NCBI GenBank assembly: GCA_004298385.1
Contig: SCTX01000106.1
Location: forward strand, 1-64,000
Direction of reading: 5' to 3'
Length of the DNA: 64,000 nt
Origin: Betaproteobacteria bacterium
GTDB taxonomy: Bacteria > Pseudomonadota > Gammaproteobacteria > Burkholderiales > SG8-39
A program made the position numbers and the translations under genes. Of this stretch, positions 33,120 to 42,255 are shown piece by piece. The number at the start of each line of letters is the position of its first letter. The first letter of the stretch is position 1. The notes under the pieces were generated by a model. The model did not search any database. It saw only the letters and a program-made list of their open reading frames with translations, and was not told the origin of the DNA.

Positions 33120-34466
33120 ATGGACAACCCCGATCTCCTCCTGCTCGCCCGCGCCCAGTTCGGGCTGAACATCGGTTTCCACATTCTTTTTCCCAGCCTC
33201 ACCATCGCGTTGGCGTGGATCCTGGTGTACTTTCGCATCCGCTTCGCGCAAAGCGGCGACGCGGCCTGGCTCGCGACCTACAAGCTGTGGGTGAAAATAT
33301 TCGCCCTCAGTTTCGCCATGGGCGTGGTCTCCGGCATCACCATGTCGTTCCAGTTCGGCACCAACTGGCCCGGTTTCATGAAGCACGTCGGCAACATCGC
33401 CGGGCCGCTGCTCGCCTTCGAGGTGCTGACCGCGTTCTTTCTCGAAGCCACCTTCCTCGGCGTGATGCTGTTCGGCATGAACCGCGTGCCCCCCTGGGTC
33501 CACATCGCGGCAACCGTTCTGGTCGCGGTCGGCACCTTGGTCTCGTCATTCTGGATCCTCGCGCTCAGTTCCTGGATGCATACGCCCGCGGGGCAGGTGA
33601 TGGACGGCGGCGCGCTGATCGCGGGTGACTGGCTGCAGGTGATATTCAATCCGTCCTTCCCCTACCGCTTCGTGCATATGCTGCTCGCCTCGGGGCTGAC
33701 CGCCTCCTTCGTCCTCGCCGGGCTGTCTGCCTGGCGGCTGCTGCGCGCGCCCGCGGATGCATCGGCATTGCACACACTGCGCACCGGTGTGGCGATCGCC
33801 GCCGTGCTGGCGCCGCTGCAGATTTTCGTGGGCGACCTGCACGGACTGAATACGCTGGAGCATCAGCCGGCGAAAATCGCCGCGATGGAGGCGCTGTGGA
33901 AGACCGGACGCGGCGCGCCGCTGGTGCTGTTCGCGGTGCCGAACGCGGAAACGCGGCGCAACGATTTCGCCATCGAAGTGCCCAAACTGGCGAGCCTGAT
34001 ACTGACGCACGACCTGGATGGTGAAGTGAAAGGCATAGACGCGTTTGCGCCCTCCGCACCGGGTGCGGACCAGTTGGCGCCGCCCGTGGCACCCGTGTTC
34101 TTCGCCTTTCGACTGATGCTTGCGGTGGGAGTATCCATGCTCGCGCTTGCGTGGATTGGGACGTGGGTATTGCGCAAGGGCGCAACGCCGCCCGCGTGGT
34201 TGCTGTGGAGCTTCGCCGGTTTCACCTTTTCCGGCTGGGCGGCGACGCTGGCCGGATGGCTGGTCACCGAAATCGGGCGCCAACCCTGGCTGGTCACCGG
34301 CGTCCTGAGAACTTCGCAGGCGGTTGGCCGCGTTCCCGAGGCGCAGCTCGGCGCGAGCCTTACCGGCTACGTACTGGTATATGCTCTGATGCTCGGCGCT
34401 TACATCGTGGTGATCACGCACCTTGCGGGCAAAGGGACCACGGCTGCGCGGGCCGAATCAACATGA
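33120..34466 (+). CDS. cydA: Cytochrome bd-type ubiquinol oxidase subunit I (CIO type)
   Basis: 448 residues, the length of short-Q-loop (cyanide-insensitive) bd oxidases. Oxidises ubiquinol and reduces oxygen to water in the inner membrane without pumping protons. Family segments seen: LLLARAQFGLNIGFHILFPS with the N-terminal His haem ligand, FALSFAMGVVSGITMSFQFG, GGALIAGDWLQVIFNPSFPY, and GWLVTEIGRQPWLVTGVLRT. It is followed by subunit II with an ATGA stop/start overlap. No small CydX-like gene is visible after subunit II, consistent with the CIO branch. Confidence 0.95.
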   Translation: MDNPDLLLLARAQFGLNIGFHILFPSLTIALAWILVYFRIRFAQSGDAAWLATYKLWVKIFALSFAMGVVSGITMSFQFGTNWPGFMKHVGNIAGPLLAFEVLTAFFLEATFLGVMLFGMNRVPPWVHIAATVLVAVGTLVSSFWILALSSWMHTPAGQVMDGGALIAGDWLQVIFNPSFPYRFVHMLLASGLTASFVLAGLSAWRLLRAPADASALHTLRTGVAIAAVLAPLQIFVGDLHGLNTLEHQPAKIAAMEALWKTGRGAPLVLFAVPNAETRRNDFAIEVPKLASLILTHDLDGEVKGIDAFAPSAPGADQLAPPVAPVFFAFRLMLAVGVSMLALAWIGTWVLRKGATPPAWLLWSFAGFTFSGWAATLAGWLVTEIGRQPWLVTGVLRTSQAVGRVPEAQLGASLTGYVLVYALMLGAYIVVITHLAGKGTTAARAEST

Positions 34467-35458
34467 ACCTCGACCTGCCACTCGTATTTGCCGCGCTGAT
34501 GGGGGTGGCCGTGCTCGCCTATGTCGTGCTCGATGGCTATGACCTCGGCGTGGGCATGCTGATGCCCGCAGCCGAAGCGCGCGAGCAGGAGCTCATGGTG
34601 GCCTCGATCGGGCCGTTCTGGGACGCGAACGAAACCTGGCTGGTGCTCGGCGTGGGCATCCTGCTGGTGGCGTTCCCGGTGGCGCACGGCGTGGTGCTGG
34701 GCGCACTCTACCTGCCGGTGGCGGCGATGCTGATCGGGCTGATGCTGCGCGGCGTCGCGTTCGAGTTCCGCGTCAAGGCCGAGGGCTGGCACCGTGAATT
34801 GTGGAACTGGCTGTTCTGGCTCGGCTCCTTCGTCGCCTCGTTCGCGCAGGGACTGATGCTCGGGCGCTACATCACCGGCTTCGACTCGGGCTTCGGCTTT
34901 CTGCTGTTCGGGCTGGTGGTCGGCGCCGGGCTGTGCGGCGGCTACGTGCTGCTCGGCGCAACCTGGCTCATCTACAAAACCGAGGGCACACTGCAGAAGA
35001 AGGCCCTGGCCTGGGCGCGCTGGGGCCTGCTGTGGGTCGCGCTGGGCGTGGCCGCGGTCAGCGTCGCCACGCCGTTCGTGAGCCAGACGGTGGAGATGAA
35101 ATGGTTCGATTTTCCGCGGACGCTCGGACTGATGCTGGTGCCGCTCGCGACGCTCCTCGCATGGATCTGGGTGTGGCGCTCGACCGGGCGCTTGTCGCGG
35201 GGCGCCGCGGGCGCCCCGGAATGGGCGCCGTTCGCCGGCGCCGTGGCCATATTCGTGCTCGCCTTCATCGGCCTCGCCTACAGCCTGTTTCCCTATGTGG
35301 TGATCGACCGGCTGACGTTCTGGGATGCCGCGGCGCATCCGTCGTCGCTCAGGGTGGTGCTCATAGGCGCGCTCATCGTGCTGCCCTTCATCCTCGCCTA
35401 CACCGCGTTCTCCTACTACGTGTTCCGCGGCAAGGCGCGACCCGGCCTGTACGATTAG
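34463..35458 (+). CDS. cydB: Cytochrome bd-type ubiquinol oxidase subunit II
   Basis: 331 residues from ATG 34463, overlapping the cydA stop by 4 bp. Multi-pass inner-membrane protein with the family start YVVLDGYDLGVGMLMPAAE and the GPFWDANETWLVLGVGILL signature. Then MLRGVAFEFR, FVASFAQGLMLGRYITGF and LFPYVVIDRLTFWDAAAHPS follow in the expected order. It partners CydA; the longer upstream open frame from 34151 is an out-of-frame shadow inside cydA joined to the true gene. Confidence 0.95.
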   Translation: MNLDLPLVFAALMGVAVLAYVVLDGYDLGVGMLMPAAEAREQELMVASIGPFWDANETWLVLGVGILLVAFPVAHGVVLGALYLPVAAMLIGLMLRGVAFEFRVKAEGWHRELWNWLFWLGSFVASFAQGLMLGRYITGFDSGFGFLLFGLVVGAGLCGGYVLLGATWLIYKTEGTLQKKALAWARWGLLWVALGVAAVSVATPFVSQTVEMKWFDFPRTLGLMLVPLATLLAWIWVWRSTGRLSRGAAGAPEWAPFAGAVAIFVLAFIGLAYSLFPYVVIDRLTFWDAAAHPSSLRVVLIGALIVLPFILAYTAFSYYVFRGKARPGLYD

Positions 35459-35666
35459 ACCGGCGGCTTGGGGCAGCGGCGCGGCCGCCGCCGCAGGAGA
35501 AAATGCGGCAGCGTGCGCTATCACACAGATGGCGCCGCGCCGAACGCGTAGATTCCCCATCGCGGCATTGCGCCTGCCGACCGGCGAGAACCGCGTCATC
35601 GCAAAGCGCAAATGTCCGGCCCGTACCGGGCCGATTCGTCCGCTCAATCTTTCCAGGAGATCTCAC

Positions 35667-36416
35667 ATGCTAGAGAATCGCGAAGGCCAGCGCGTCCCGA
35701 ACGTCACATTCCATCTGCGCGCGAACGACGCCTGGCAGCTCGTCACCACCGAGGATCTGTTCCACGGCAAAACTGTGATAGTGTTTTCGCTGCCCGGGGC
35801 GTTTACCCCGACCTGCTCGGCCACGCACCTGCCGCGCTTCAGCCAGCTCGCCTCGGCGTTCAAGGCCAACGGGGTCGACGACATCATTTGCATTTCCGTG
35901 AACGACGCATTCGTCATGAATGAGTGGAAGAAGAATCAGGCGGCGGACGACATCACGCTGATTGCCGACGGGAACGCGGAATTCACCGAAGGCATGGGCA
36001 TGCTGGTGGACAAGCGCGACATCGGCCTGGGCAAGCGCTCCTGGCGCTACTCGATGCTGGTGAAGGATGGCCTTATAGAAAAGATGTTCATCGAACCGCA
36101 GAAGCCCGGGGATCCGTTCGAAGTGTCCGATGCGGACACCATGTTCGCGTACCTCGCGCCCGAGGCAAGGAAACCGGCGAAAATCGCCCTGCTGACCAAG
36201 CCGGGCTGCCCGTTCTGCAAGCGTGCCAAGGACCTGCTGCACGAACACGGTCTCGCCTACAGCGAAGTGCCGCTGGAGGATCGCGTGCGGCTGGCCGTGG
36301 TAAGCGCCATCACCGGCGCGACGAGCACGCCGCAGATGTTCGTCGACGGCAAGCTGATCGGCGGCTCCGAGGCGATCGCGCAGTGGCTCGGTCAGACCGA
36401 ACTCAAAGCGGCCTGA
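35667..36416 (+). CDS. Peroxiredoxin-glutaredoxin fusion (Prx5-Grx hybrid)
   Basis: 249 residues from ATG 35667 with AGGAGA upstream. Residues 1-160 are a Prx5-type peroxiredoxin: [17 protein letters not shown] contains the peroxidatic Cys, then [13 protein letters not shown]. Residues 168-245 are a glutaredoxin: [19 protein letters not shown] with a CPFC active site, [15 protein letters not shown] with the cis-Pro. The fused Grx allows glutathione to recycle the peroxidase directly. A dihydrolipoyl-dehydrogenase-type reductase follows 31 bp downstream, so the two may share a redox role. Confidence 0.95.
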   Translation: MLENREGQRVPNVTFHLRANDAWQLVTTEDLFHGKTVIVFSLPGAFTPTCSATHLPRFSQLASAFKANGVDDIICISVNDAFVMNEWKKNQAADDITLIADGNAEFTEGMGMLVDKRDIGLGKRSWRYSMLVKDGLIEKMFIEPQKPGDPFEVSDADTMFAYLAPEARKPAKIALLTKPGCPFCKRAKDLLHEHGLAYSEVPLEDRVRLAVVSAITGATSTPQMFVDGKLIGGSEAIAQWLGQTELKAA

Positions 36417-36447
36417 GGCGGGCAAATCAAGAAAGGGGGGACAATCG

Positions 36448-37896
36448 ATGATTCCGGCTCAAATCGAAACCGACATCGCCATCATCGGCGCCGGCACCGC
36501 CGGCATGGGTGCCTATCGCGCCGCCCGCGCGCATACCGAATCGGTCCTGCTGATCGAAGGCGGCGCCTACGGCACGACCTGCGCCCGGGTCGGCTGCATG
36601 CCCAGCAAACTGCTGATCGCCGCGGCGGAAGCCGCGCATCACGCCCGCCATGCCGACCCCTTCGGGGTGCATGTGCAAGGCGTGACGGTGGACGGGGCCG
36701 CGGTGATGGCTAGGGTGCAGCGCGAGCGGAATCGGTTTGTCGGCTTCGTGCTCGAGACCATCGAATCCTATCCGCAGGCGAGCCGCCTGCAGGCGCAGGT
36801 GCGCTTTCAGGACGCCGGTACCCTGGTCACCGAGCAAGGCCAGTTGATCCGCGCCCGGCGCATCGTGATTGCCAGCGGCAGCGCGCCGGTGCTGCCGCCC
36901 CTGCTCAAAGGCCTGGGCGCGCGCCTGCTGACCAGCGATTCGGTGTTCGAATTACCCACCTTGCCCAAGCGCCTCGTGGTATTCGGCCCGGGTCCGCTCG
37001 GCCTGGAACTGGCGCAGGCGATGAGCCGGCTGGGGGTCGTGATCAGGGTGTTCGGCGTCGGCGGCGGCATCGCCGGCATTCGCGACGAAGCCATGCGCGC
37101 ATACGCCGACAGGGTCTTCAATGAAGAGTTCTATCTGGACGCATCGGCCAAGGTGGAGTCGGTCAGGGAAACGGCGGCGGGAGTCGAGGTGCGCTATCTG
37201 CACCGGGACGGCAGCTGGCGGACCGAGCAATTCGACTATGTGCTGGCGGCGACCGGGCGCGCGCCCAATGTCGCAGGTTTGGCGCTGGAAAAAACCGGCC
37301 TGCCGCTGGACAAACGCGGCGTGCCGCTGTTCGACCGCGCCACCCTGCAGTGCGGCGGCAGCCCGATATTCATCGCCGGCGACGCCAGCAACGACATACC
37401 GCTGCTGCACGAAGCGGCCGACCAGGGCCGCATCGCCGGCGACAACGCCGGGCGTTACCCCAAGGTGCAGGCCGGCCTGCGCCGCACGCCGCTGGCAGTC
37501 GTGTTCACCGAACCGCAGGTCGCGTCCGCCGGATTGAACCTGGAACAGATCCGCCGGCGATCGCAGGACAGTTACGCCGTGGGCGAAGTGTCATTCGAAG
37601 ACCAGGGCCGCAGCCGCGTGATGCTGCGCAACAAAGGTTTGCTGAAGGTCTATGCCGAAATGGGCAGCGGGCTGTTCCTCGGCGCGGAAATGTTCGGACC
37701 CGACGCCGAGCACATCGGGCATCTGCTCGCCTGGGCGGCACAAAAAAGCATGACGGTTTCCGAAATGCTGGACATGCCCTTTTATCATCCGGTCGTCGAG
37801 GAAGGGCTGCGCACCGCCTTGCGCGACCTCAACCACAAGCTCCACATCGGCCCGAAACCGGTCGAGCACTGCATGGATTGCGGACCGGGAGCGTAG
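36448..37896 (+). CDS. Dihydrolipoyl dehydrogenase-type pyridine nucleotide-disulfide oxidoreductase
   Basis: 482 residues. FAD motif [20 protein letters not shown], redox-active [15 protein letters not shown]-binding [20 protein letters not shown], second FAD contact [20 protein letters not shown], and the dimer-interface [12 protein letters not shown] with the His-Glu pair. The disulfide spacing and C-terminus fit the dihydrolipoyl dehydrogenase branch, but no 2-oxo acid dehydrogenase genes are near. The C-terminus has an extra CMDCGP motif that could bind metal or take part in disulfide exchange. It is likely co-transcribed with the Prx-Grx gene. It might instead reduce another low-molecular-weight disulfide. 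Confidence 0.88.
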   Translation: MIPAQIETDIAIIGAGTAGMGAYRAARAHTESVLLIEGGAYGTTCARVGCMPSKLLIAAAEAAHHARHADPFGVHVQGVTVDGAAVMARVQRERNRFVGFVLETIESYPQASRLQAQVRFQDAGTLVTEQGQLIRARRIVIASGSAPVLPPLLKGLGARLLTSDSVFELPTLPKRLVVFGPGPLGLELAQAMSRLGVVIRVFGVGGGIAGIRDEAMRAYADRVFNEEFYLDASAKVESVRETAAGVEVRYLHRDGSWRTEQFDYVLAATGRAPNVAGLALEKTGLPLDKRGVPLFDRATLQCGGSPIFIAGDASNDIPLLHEAADQGRIAGDNAGRYPKVQAGLRRTPLAVVFTEPQVASAGLNLEQIRRRSQDSYAVGEVSFEDQGRSRVMLRNKGLLKVYAEMGSGLFLGAEMFGPDAEHIGHLLAWAAQKSMTVSEMLDMPFYHPVVEEGLRTALRDLNHKLHIGPKPVEHCMDCGPGA

Positions 37897-37897
37897 C

Positions 37898-37917
37898 TGC
37901 GGTCGCCTTCGACCGCA
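37898..37917 (+). terminator. Hairpin after the lipoamide-dehydrogenase-type gene
   Basis: TGCGGTCG (37898-37905), loop CCTT, CGACCGCA (37910-37917): a perfect 8-bp stem starting 2 bp after the stop codon. There is no T-tract, so it may only stabilise the mRNA end or need Rho. Confidence 0.35.
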
Positions 37918-38037
37918 CGATGGATTTCGACCAGTCTGGAGCGTAGGCGCGCGGAGGGCGGCGCAGGGCCCCCAGCGAACGCCGGGGATGTGACCCTCGG
38001 AGCGGGTCCGAGGCGCCGAAAGCGACTACTACTACTG

Positions 38038-38361
38038 CTACCTCTGCAAAAGCTTCTTCTTGTCTTTCACTTTCGACCATTCTTCGGCGTCCGCCGGCGC
38101 GTCCTTGCGCTCGATGATGGGTTTCCACACCTTGGACAGCTCGGCGTTGATCGCGGTGAATTCCTGTTGGTCGTCCGGCACGTCGTCCTCGGCAAAAATC
38201 GCCTCGACCGGGCATTCGGCCACGCACAGGGTGCAGTCGATGCATTCATCCGGATCGATGACCAGCATGTTCGGCCCCTCGCGGAAGCAATCCACGGGGC
38301 ACACGTCGACGCAGTCGGTGTATTTGCACTTGATGCAGGATTCGGTTACGACATAGGTCAT
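38038..38361 (-). CDS. fdxA: Ferredoxin FdxA (7Fe-8S type)
   Basis: 107 residues from ATG 38361 ([14 protein letters not shown]); the open frame continues to 38472 but this start matches the family exactly. The N-terminal cluster motif [17 protein letters not shown] has the spacing of a [3Fe-4S] site plus the shared last Cys, and [16 protein letters not shown] the [4Fe-4S] site. The C-terminal helical tail ([19 protein letters not shown]) is the usual extension in proteobacterial FdxA. It is a low-potential electron carrier. Encoded alone, convergent with the gene at 36448. Confidence 0.96.
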   Translation of the reverse strand: MTYVVTESCIKCKYTDCVDVCPVDCFREGPNMLVIDPDECIDCTLCVAECPVEAIFAEDDVPDDQQEFTAINAELSKVWKPIIERKDAPADAEEWSKVKDKKKLLQR

Positions 38362-38596
38362 GGGAAATGTCCAAAAAAGACGGCCGCTGAACTCTTGCGG
38401 GTTAATAATTAATTTTACCATAGCCCTTTCGCGATCTGAAGCTTGAAAACCCGGCGGCTTGCCCCCACACAATCGGAAACGGGTGTCCCTGCGGCAAGTC
38501 GGAAATAGGGCTAGAATCCAACTTCACCCCTCCCCGGCCCTCACGGCCGCGGATCGCGAACAAACCCAGAACACGAAACTGATACAAGAGGACTGC

Positions 38597-38923
38597 ATGA
38601 GCGAGCATATACATCACGTTACCGATGATACATTCGAAGCCGAGGTGCTGCAGGCGCAAAGCCCGGTGCTGGTCGATTACTGGGCCGAATGGTGCGGCCC
38701 GTGCAAGGCAATTGCGCCGACGCTGGAGGAAATTGCCAAGGAATATTCCGGCAAGCTCAAGGTCGCCAAAGTCAACGTTGACGAGAACCAGGAGATTCCG
38801 CGCAAGTACGGCATCCGCGGCATCCCCACGCTGATGCTGTTCAAGAAAGGCAACATCGAGGCCACCAAGGTCGGCGCGCTGTCGAAATCGCAGCTCACGG
38901 CATTCCTTGACAGCAACATCTAG
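38597..38923 (+). CDS. trxA: Thioredoxin TrxA
   Basis: 108 residues from ATG 38597 with AAGAGG upstream. Active site [13 protein letters not shown] and the cis-Pro loop [12 protein letters not shown] are intact. General protein-disulfide reductant. It lies just upstream of rho in the same orientation (226-bp gap), the trxA-rho order common in Proteobacteria. Confidence 0.97.
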   Translation: MSEHIHHVTDDTFEAEVLQAQSPVLVDYWAEWCGPCKAIAPTLEEIAKEYSGKLKVAKVNVDENQEIPRKYGIRGIPTLMLFKKGNIEATKVGALSKSQLTAFLDSNI

Positions 38924-38964
38924 ACCCTCTATCCTTCTCCCCTAAGCGTCGCTGGCGGACTTTC

Positions 38965-39034
38965 TCAGAGGCCGTTTCAGAATTGTCGAAGCGGCCTCTG
39001 ACGTAGGGGAGCATGAGGGGGAATATCCCCTCAT
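38965..39034. repeat. trxA-rho intergenic hairpins, one shared with 49.47 kb
   Basis: A first hairpin pairs CAGAGGCCG (38966-38974) with CGGCCTCTG (38992-39000). Immediately after, 39001-39034 holds an 18-base block TAGGGGAGCATGAGGGGG (39004-39021), then AATAT and CCCCTCAT, so ATGAGGGG pairs with CCCCTCAT. The 18-base block recurs exactly, inverted, at 49467-49484. This lies in the rho leader, so it could also act in rho autoregulation, but the recurrence points to a dispersed repeat. Confidence 0.6.
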
Positions 39035-39149
39035 ATCGTAATAACCCCAGCCGGTTCCGGACGCCGGATCCTCCCTGTTGCAACTCCCAAGGCCTCTTTT
39101 GCCTTACCGTTCCACATGATTTTTTTCGTTCTCCACGAGCGTTATCCGC

Positions 39150-40409
39150 ATGCAATTATCCGAGCTTAAAACCCTGCACGTCACCGAGTTGGTCGAAATG
39201 GCGGTGGAACATGAAATCGAAGGCGCCAACCGCCTGCGCAAACAGGAACTCATTTTCGCGCTGCTGAAAAACCGGGCGAAAAAAGGCGAATCGATTTTCG
39301 GCGACGGCACCCTGGAAGTGCTGCCCGACGGCTTCGGCTTCCTGCGCTCGCCCGACACCTCCTACCTCGCCTCTACCGACGACATCTACGTCTCCCCCTC
39401 CCAGATTCGCCGCTTCAACCTGCATACCGGCGATACCATCGAAGGCGAGATCCGCACGCCCAAGGACGGCGAGCGCTATTTCGCGCTGGTCAAGGTGGAC
39501 AAGGTCAACGGCGATCTGCCGGAGAATTCCAAGACCAAGATCCTGTTCGAGAACCTGACGCCGCTGCACCCGGACGAGGTGTTCAAGCTCGAGCGCGACA
39601 TCAAGGCCGAGGAAAACATGACCGGCCGCATCATCGACATCATCGCGCCCATAGGCAAGGGCCAGCGCGGACTGATCGTGTCCCCGCCCAAAGCGGGCAA
39701 GACAGTGCTGATGCAGCACATGGCGCATGCGATCATCGCCAATCATCCGGAAGTGGTGCTGATCGTGCTCCTGATCGACGAGCGTCCCGAGGAAGTGACC
39801 GAGATGACGCGCACCGTGCGTGGCGAGGTGGTTGCCTCCACCTTCGACGAGCCGGCCACGCGCCACGTGCAGGTCGCTGAAATGGTAATCGAGAAGGCGA
39901 AGCGCCTGGTCGAGCACAAGAAGGACGTGGTGATCCTGCTCGATTCGATCACCCGCCTCGCGCGCGCCTACAACACGGTGGTGCCGGCCTCGGGCAAGGT
40001 GCTCACCGGCGGCGTCGATGCCAACGCGCTGCAGCGCCCGAAGCGCTTCTTCGGCGCCGCGCGCAACGTCGAGGAAGGCGGCTCGCTCACCATCCTCGCC
40101 ACCGCGCTGATCGACACCGGCAGCCGCATGGACGACGTGATCTTCGAGGAGTTCAAGGGCACCGGCAACATGGAATTGCACCTTGACCGGCGCATGTACG
40201 AAAAGCGCATCTTCCCGGCGATCAACGTCAACCGTTCCGGCACGCGCCGCGAGGAACTGCTGATAGCGAAGGAAGTGCTGTCCAAGGTATGGGTGCTGCG
40301 AAAACTCCTCTATCCGATGGACGACCTCGAAGCGGCGGAGTTCCTGGTCGATAAAATCCGGGCGACCAAGAACAACGCGGATTTTTTTGATTCAATGCGT
40401 CGCGGCTAA
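39150..40409 (+). CDS. rho: Transcription termination factor Rho
   Basis: 419 residues, canonical length. The N-terminal OB/CSD RNA-binding region has [18 protein letters not shown]; the ATPase core has [16 protein letters not shown] (Walker A), [35 protein letters not shown] (Walker B) and the Q- and R-loop regions [18 protein letters not shown]. Hexameric RNA-DNA helicase that terminates transcription. Upstream lies a structured leader; downstream is the L31 gene with its own promoter. Confidence 0.98.
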   Translation: MQLSELKTLHVTELVEMAVEHEIEGANRLRKQELIFALLKNRAKKGESIFGDGTLEVLPDGFGFLRSPDTSYLASTDDIYVSPSQIRRFNLHTGDTIEGEIRTPKDGERYFALVKVDKVNGDLPENSKTKILFENLTPLHPDEVFKLERDIKAEENMTGRIIDIIAPIGKGQRGLIVSPPKAGKTVLMQHMAHAIIANHPEVVLIVLLIDERPEEVTEMTRTVRGEVVASTFDEPATRHVQVAEMVIEKAKRLVEHKKDVVILLDSITRLARAYNTVVPASGKVLTGGVDANALQRPKRFFGAARNVEEGGSLTILATALIDTGSRMDDVIFEEFKGTGNMELHLDRRMYEKRIFPAINVNRSGTRREELLIAKEVLSKVWVLRKLLYPMDDLEAAEFLVDKIRATKNNADFFDSMRRG

Positions 40410-40415
40410 GTTTGC

Positions 40416-40444
40416 TTGCTTAGCGCATTGATTTCCGGGATAAT
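40416..40444 (+). promoter_or_regulatory. Promoter of rpmE
   Basis: TTGCTT (40416-40421), 17-bp spacer, GATAAT (40439-40444), 49 bp before the rpmE start and just after rho. A T-rich run follows the -10 box. Confidence 0.5.
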
Positions 40445-40492
40445 TGTTGTTTTTTACGGCTCCTATTTCCGGACCGCGCCAAAGGAAACGCC

Positions 40493-40720
40493 ATGAAAAC
40501 AGACATCCATCCCGACTATCACGAAATCCAGGTCACCTGCAGTTGCGGCAACACCTGGAAGACCCGCTCGACCATGAGCAAGGCCCTGCACGTCGAGGTA
40601 TGCTCCAACTGCCACCCGTTCTACACCGGCAAGCAGAAAATCGTCGACACCGCCGGCCGCGTGGAGAAGTTCCGCCAGAAATACGCGAAGAAACCCGCGG
40701 CAGCCGAAAAGACCGCCTGA
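40493..40720 (+). CDS. rpmE: 50S ribosomal protein L31 (zinc-binding form)
   Basis: 75 residues. The protein has the Cys-containing C+ form: [13 protein letters not shown] and [16 protein letters not shown] supply the zinc ligands. The tail is Lys/Ala-rich. It sits between rho and two tandem terminators. Confidence 0.97.
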   Translation: MKTDIHPDYHEIQVTCSCGNTWKTRSTMSKALHVEVCSNCHPFYTGKQKIVDTAGRVEKFRQKYAKKPAAAEKTA

Positions 40721-40737
40721 GCTTCGCTGCACCCACG

Positions 40738-40767
40738 AAAAGGCAGCTTCGGCTGCCTTTTGCGTTT
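40738..40767 (+). terminator. Rho-independent terminator 1 after rpmE
   Basis: A 10-bp stem AAAAGGCAGC/GCTGCCTTTT with a TTCG tetraloop (40738-40761), followed by TGCGTTTT. Confidence 0.8.
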
Positions 40768-40769
40768 TC

Positions 40770-40797
40770 AGGCAGCCGCGGCTGCCTCTTTTGTTTT
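40770..40797 (+). terminator. Rho-independent terminator 2 after rpmE
   Basis: AGGCAGC, loop CGCG, GCTGCCT (40770-40787), followed by CTTTTGTTTT. It is nearly the same stem as terminator 1, giving a tandem pair ahead of the M48 gene. Confidence 0.75.
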
Positions 40798-40818
40798 CCA
40801 GCCGAGTAAAATAGAAGC

Positions 40819-42255
40819 ATGAACTCGCGCGCCAAAGCCGCGTTCCTTGCGTTGCCTGTGCTGCTCCTGCTCGCCGACTGCGCGCAGAACCCGGTGACGG
40901 GCAAGCAGGACTTCGTCATGATGAGCGAGTCGCAGGAACTGTCCCTCGGCCTCAAGGCCGACCAGGACGTGAAACGCCAATACCTGCTCTACGATCATCA
41001 CGGACTCGCCAAGTACGTGGACGAGGTCGGCCAGCGCCTCGCGCGGCAGAGCCATCGCAACACCCTCGACTACCGGTTCACCGTGGTCGACAGCGCCGAG
41101 ATCAACGCGTTTGCGCTGCCTGGAGGGCATGTCTACATCACCCGCGGCATTCTCGCCTACCTCAACTCCGAGGCGGAACTCGCCGCGGTGCTGGGACACG
41201 AGATCGGTCACGTCACCGCGCGCCACAGCGTGCGCCAGATCAGCGCGGCGCAGGGCGCCGACATCGCCCTTTCGGTCGCCGCAATTCTCAGCCCGGCGTT
41301 GCGCGGCGAAGGCGTGAAGAACATCACCAATCTGCTCGGCACTGCGCTGCTCTCCGGCTACGGCCGCGAGCACGAACTCGAGGCCGACCATCTGGGCGCC
41401 GAGTACCTGTCGCGCGTGGGCTACGATACCCAGGCGATGATCCGCGTCGTCGGCGCGCTGAAGAACCAGGAACTGTTCGACGCCGAAGCCGCGAAGCAGG
41501 AAGGCCGCACGCCGCGCGCCTATCACGGCCTGTTCGCCTCGCACCCGGACAACGACACGCGCCTGAAACAGGTCGTCGCCGATGCATCGCATTACGGCGG
41601 CGGCAAGCGCGACGACGGCCGCGCCGCGTACCTGGCCAAAACCAGCGGCATGGTCTACGGCGATAACGCCCACCAGGGCGTGATCCGCGCCGGCTACTTC
41701 TACCACGAGACGCTCGGCGTAGCGTTCAAGCTGCCGCAAGGATGGCGCGCCGCCAACCTGCCGGACAAACTGATCGTGACCGGACCGGGCGACGAGGCGC
41801 GCCTCGAATTGACCGGGCAAAAAAAACCGGCCGCGACTCCGCAGGAGTACCTGCGCCGCACGCTGCGCATCGCCGCCGGCGATATCGACATCTCGCCGGT
41901 CAACGGCCTGCCGGCCGCCACCCTGGTGACGCGCGACCGTTTCCACGCGGTGATCTATCTGGGTGACGAGGCCTACCTCTTCGCCGGCGCGGCGCGCTCG
42001 CCGGAACTCATGTCCAAGCATCGGGAGACACTGCGCGCCAGCGTCCGGTCCTTTCATGCGATGACCGACGCCGAACGCAAGCTTGCGCGCCCGCTCGTGA
42101 TCAAACTCATCACCGCCGATGCCGGCACGCGCTTTGCCGACCTTGCGCGGGTCTCGCCGCTGGGCCGCAACGCGGAAGGCCATTTGCGCCTGATCAATGC
42201 GATGTACCCTGCGGGCGAGCCCAAGCCCGGGCAGGCCATCAAGGTGATCGAATAG
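40819..42255 (+). CDS. M48 family metalloprotease lipoprotein (BepA-like)
   Basis: 478 residues. The N-terminus is a lipoprotein signal (ALPVLLLLADC, lipidated Cys near 20). The zinc site is AVLGHEIGHVTARHSV (HEIGH from about residue 127) with the third ligand Glu in GREHELEADHLGAEYLSR near 187. The C-terminal half (GYFYHETLGVAFKLPQGWRA onward) is the domain found in periplasmic M48 proteases that lack the TPR region of E. coli BepA. It likely degrades or assists misassembled outer-membrane proteins. It overlaps the next gene (TAG/GTG sharing one base), so it is the first gene of a four-gene run that continues to ygiQ. Confidence 0.9.
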   Translation: MNSRAKAAFLALPVLLLLADCAQNPVTGKQDFVMMSESQELSLGLKADQDVKRQYLLYDHHGLAKYVDEVGQRLARQSHRNTLDYRFTVVDSAEINAFALPGGHVYITRGILAYLNSEAELAAVLGHEIGHVTARHSVRQISAAQGADIALSVAAILSPALRGEGVKNITNLLGTALLSGYGREHELEADHLGAEYLSRVGYDTQAMIRVVGALKNQELFDAEAAKQEGRTPRAYHGLFASHPDNDTRLKQVVADASHYGGGKRDDGRAAYLAKTSGMVYGDNAHQGVIRAGYFYHETLGVAFKLPQGWRAANLPDKLIVTGPGDEARLELTGQKKPAATPQEYLRRTLRIAAGDIDISPVNGLPAATLVTRDRFHAVIYLGDEAYLFAGAARSPELMSKHRETLRASVRSFHAMTDAERKLARPLVIKLITADAGTRFADLARVSPLGRNAEGHLRLINAMYPAGEPKPGQAIKVIE

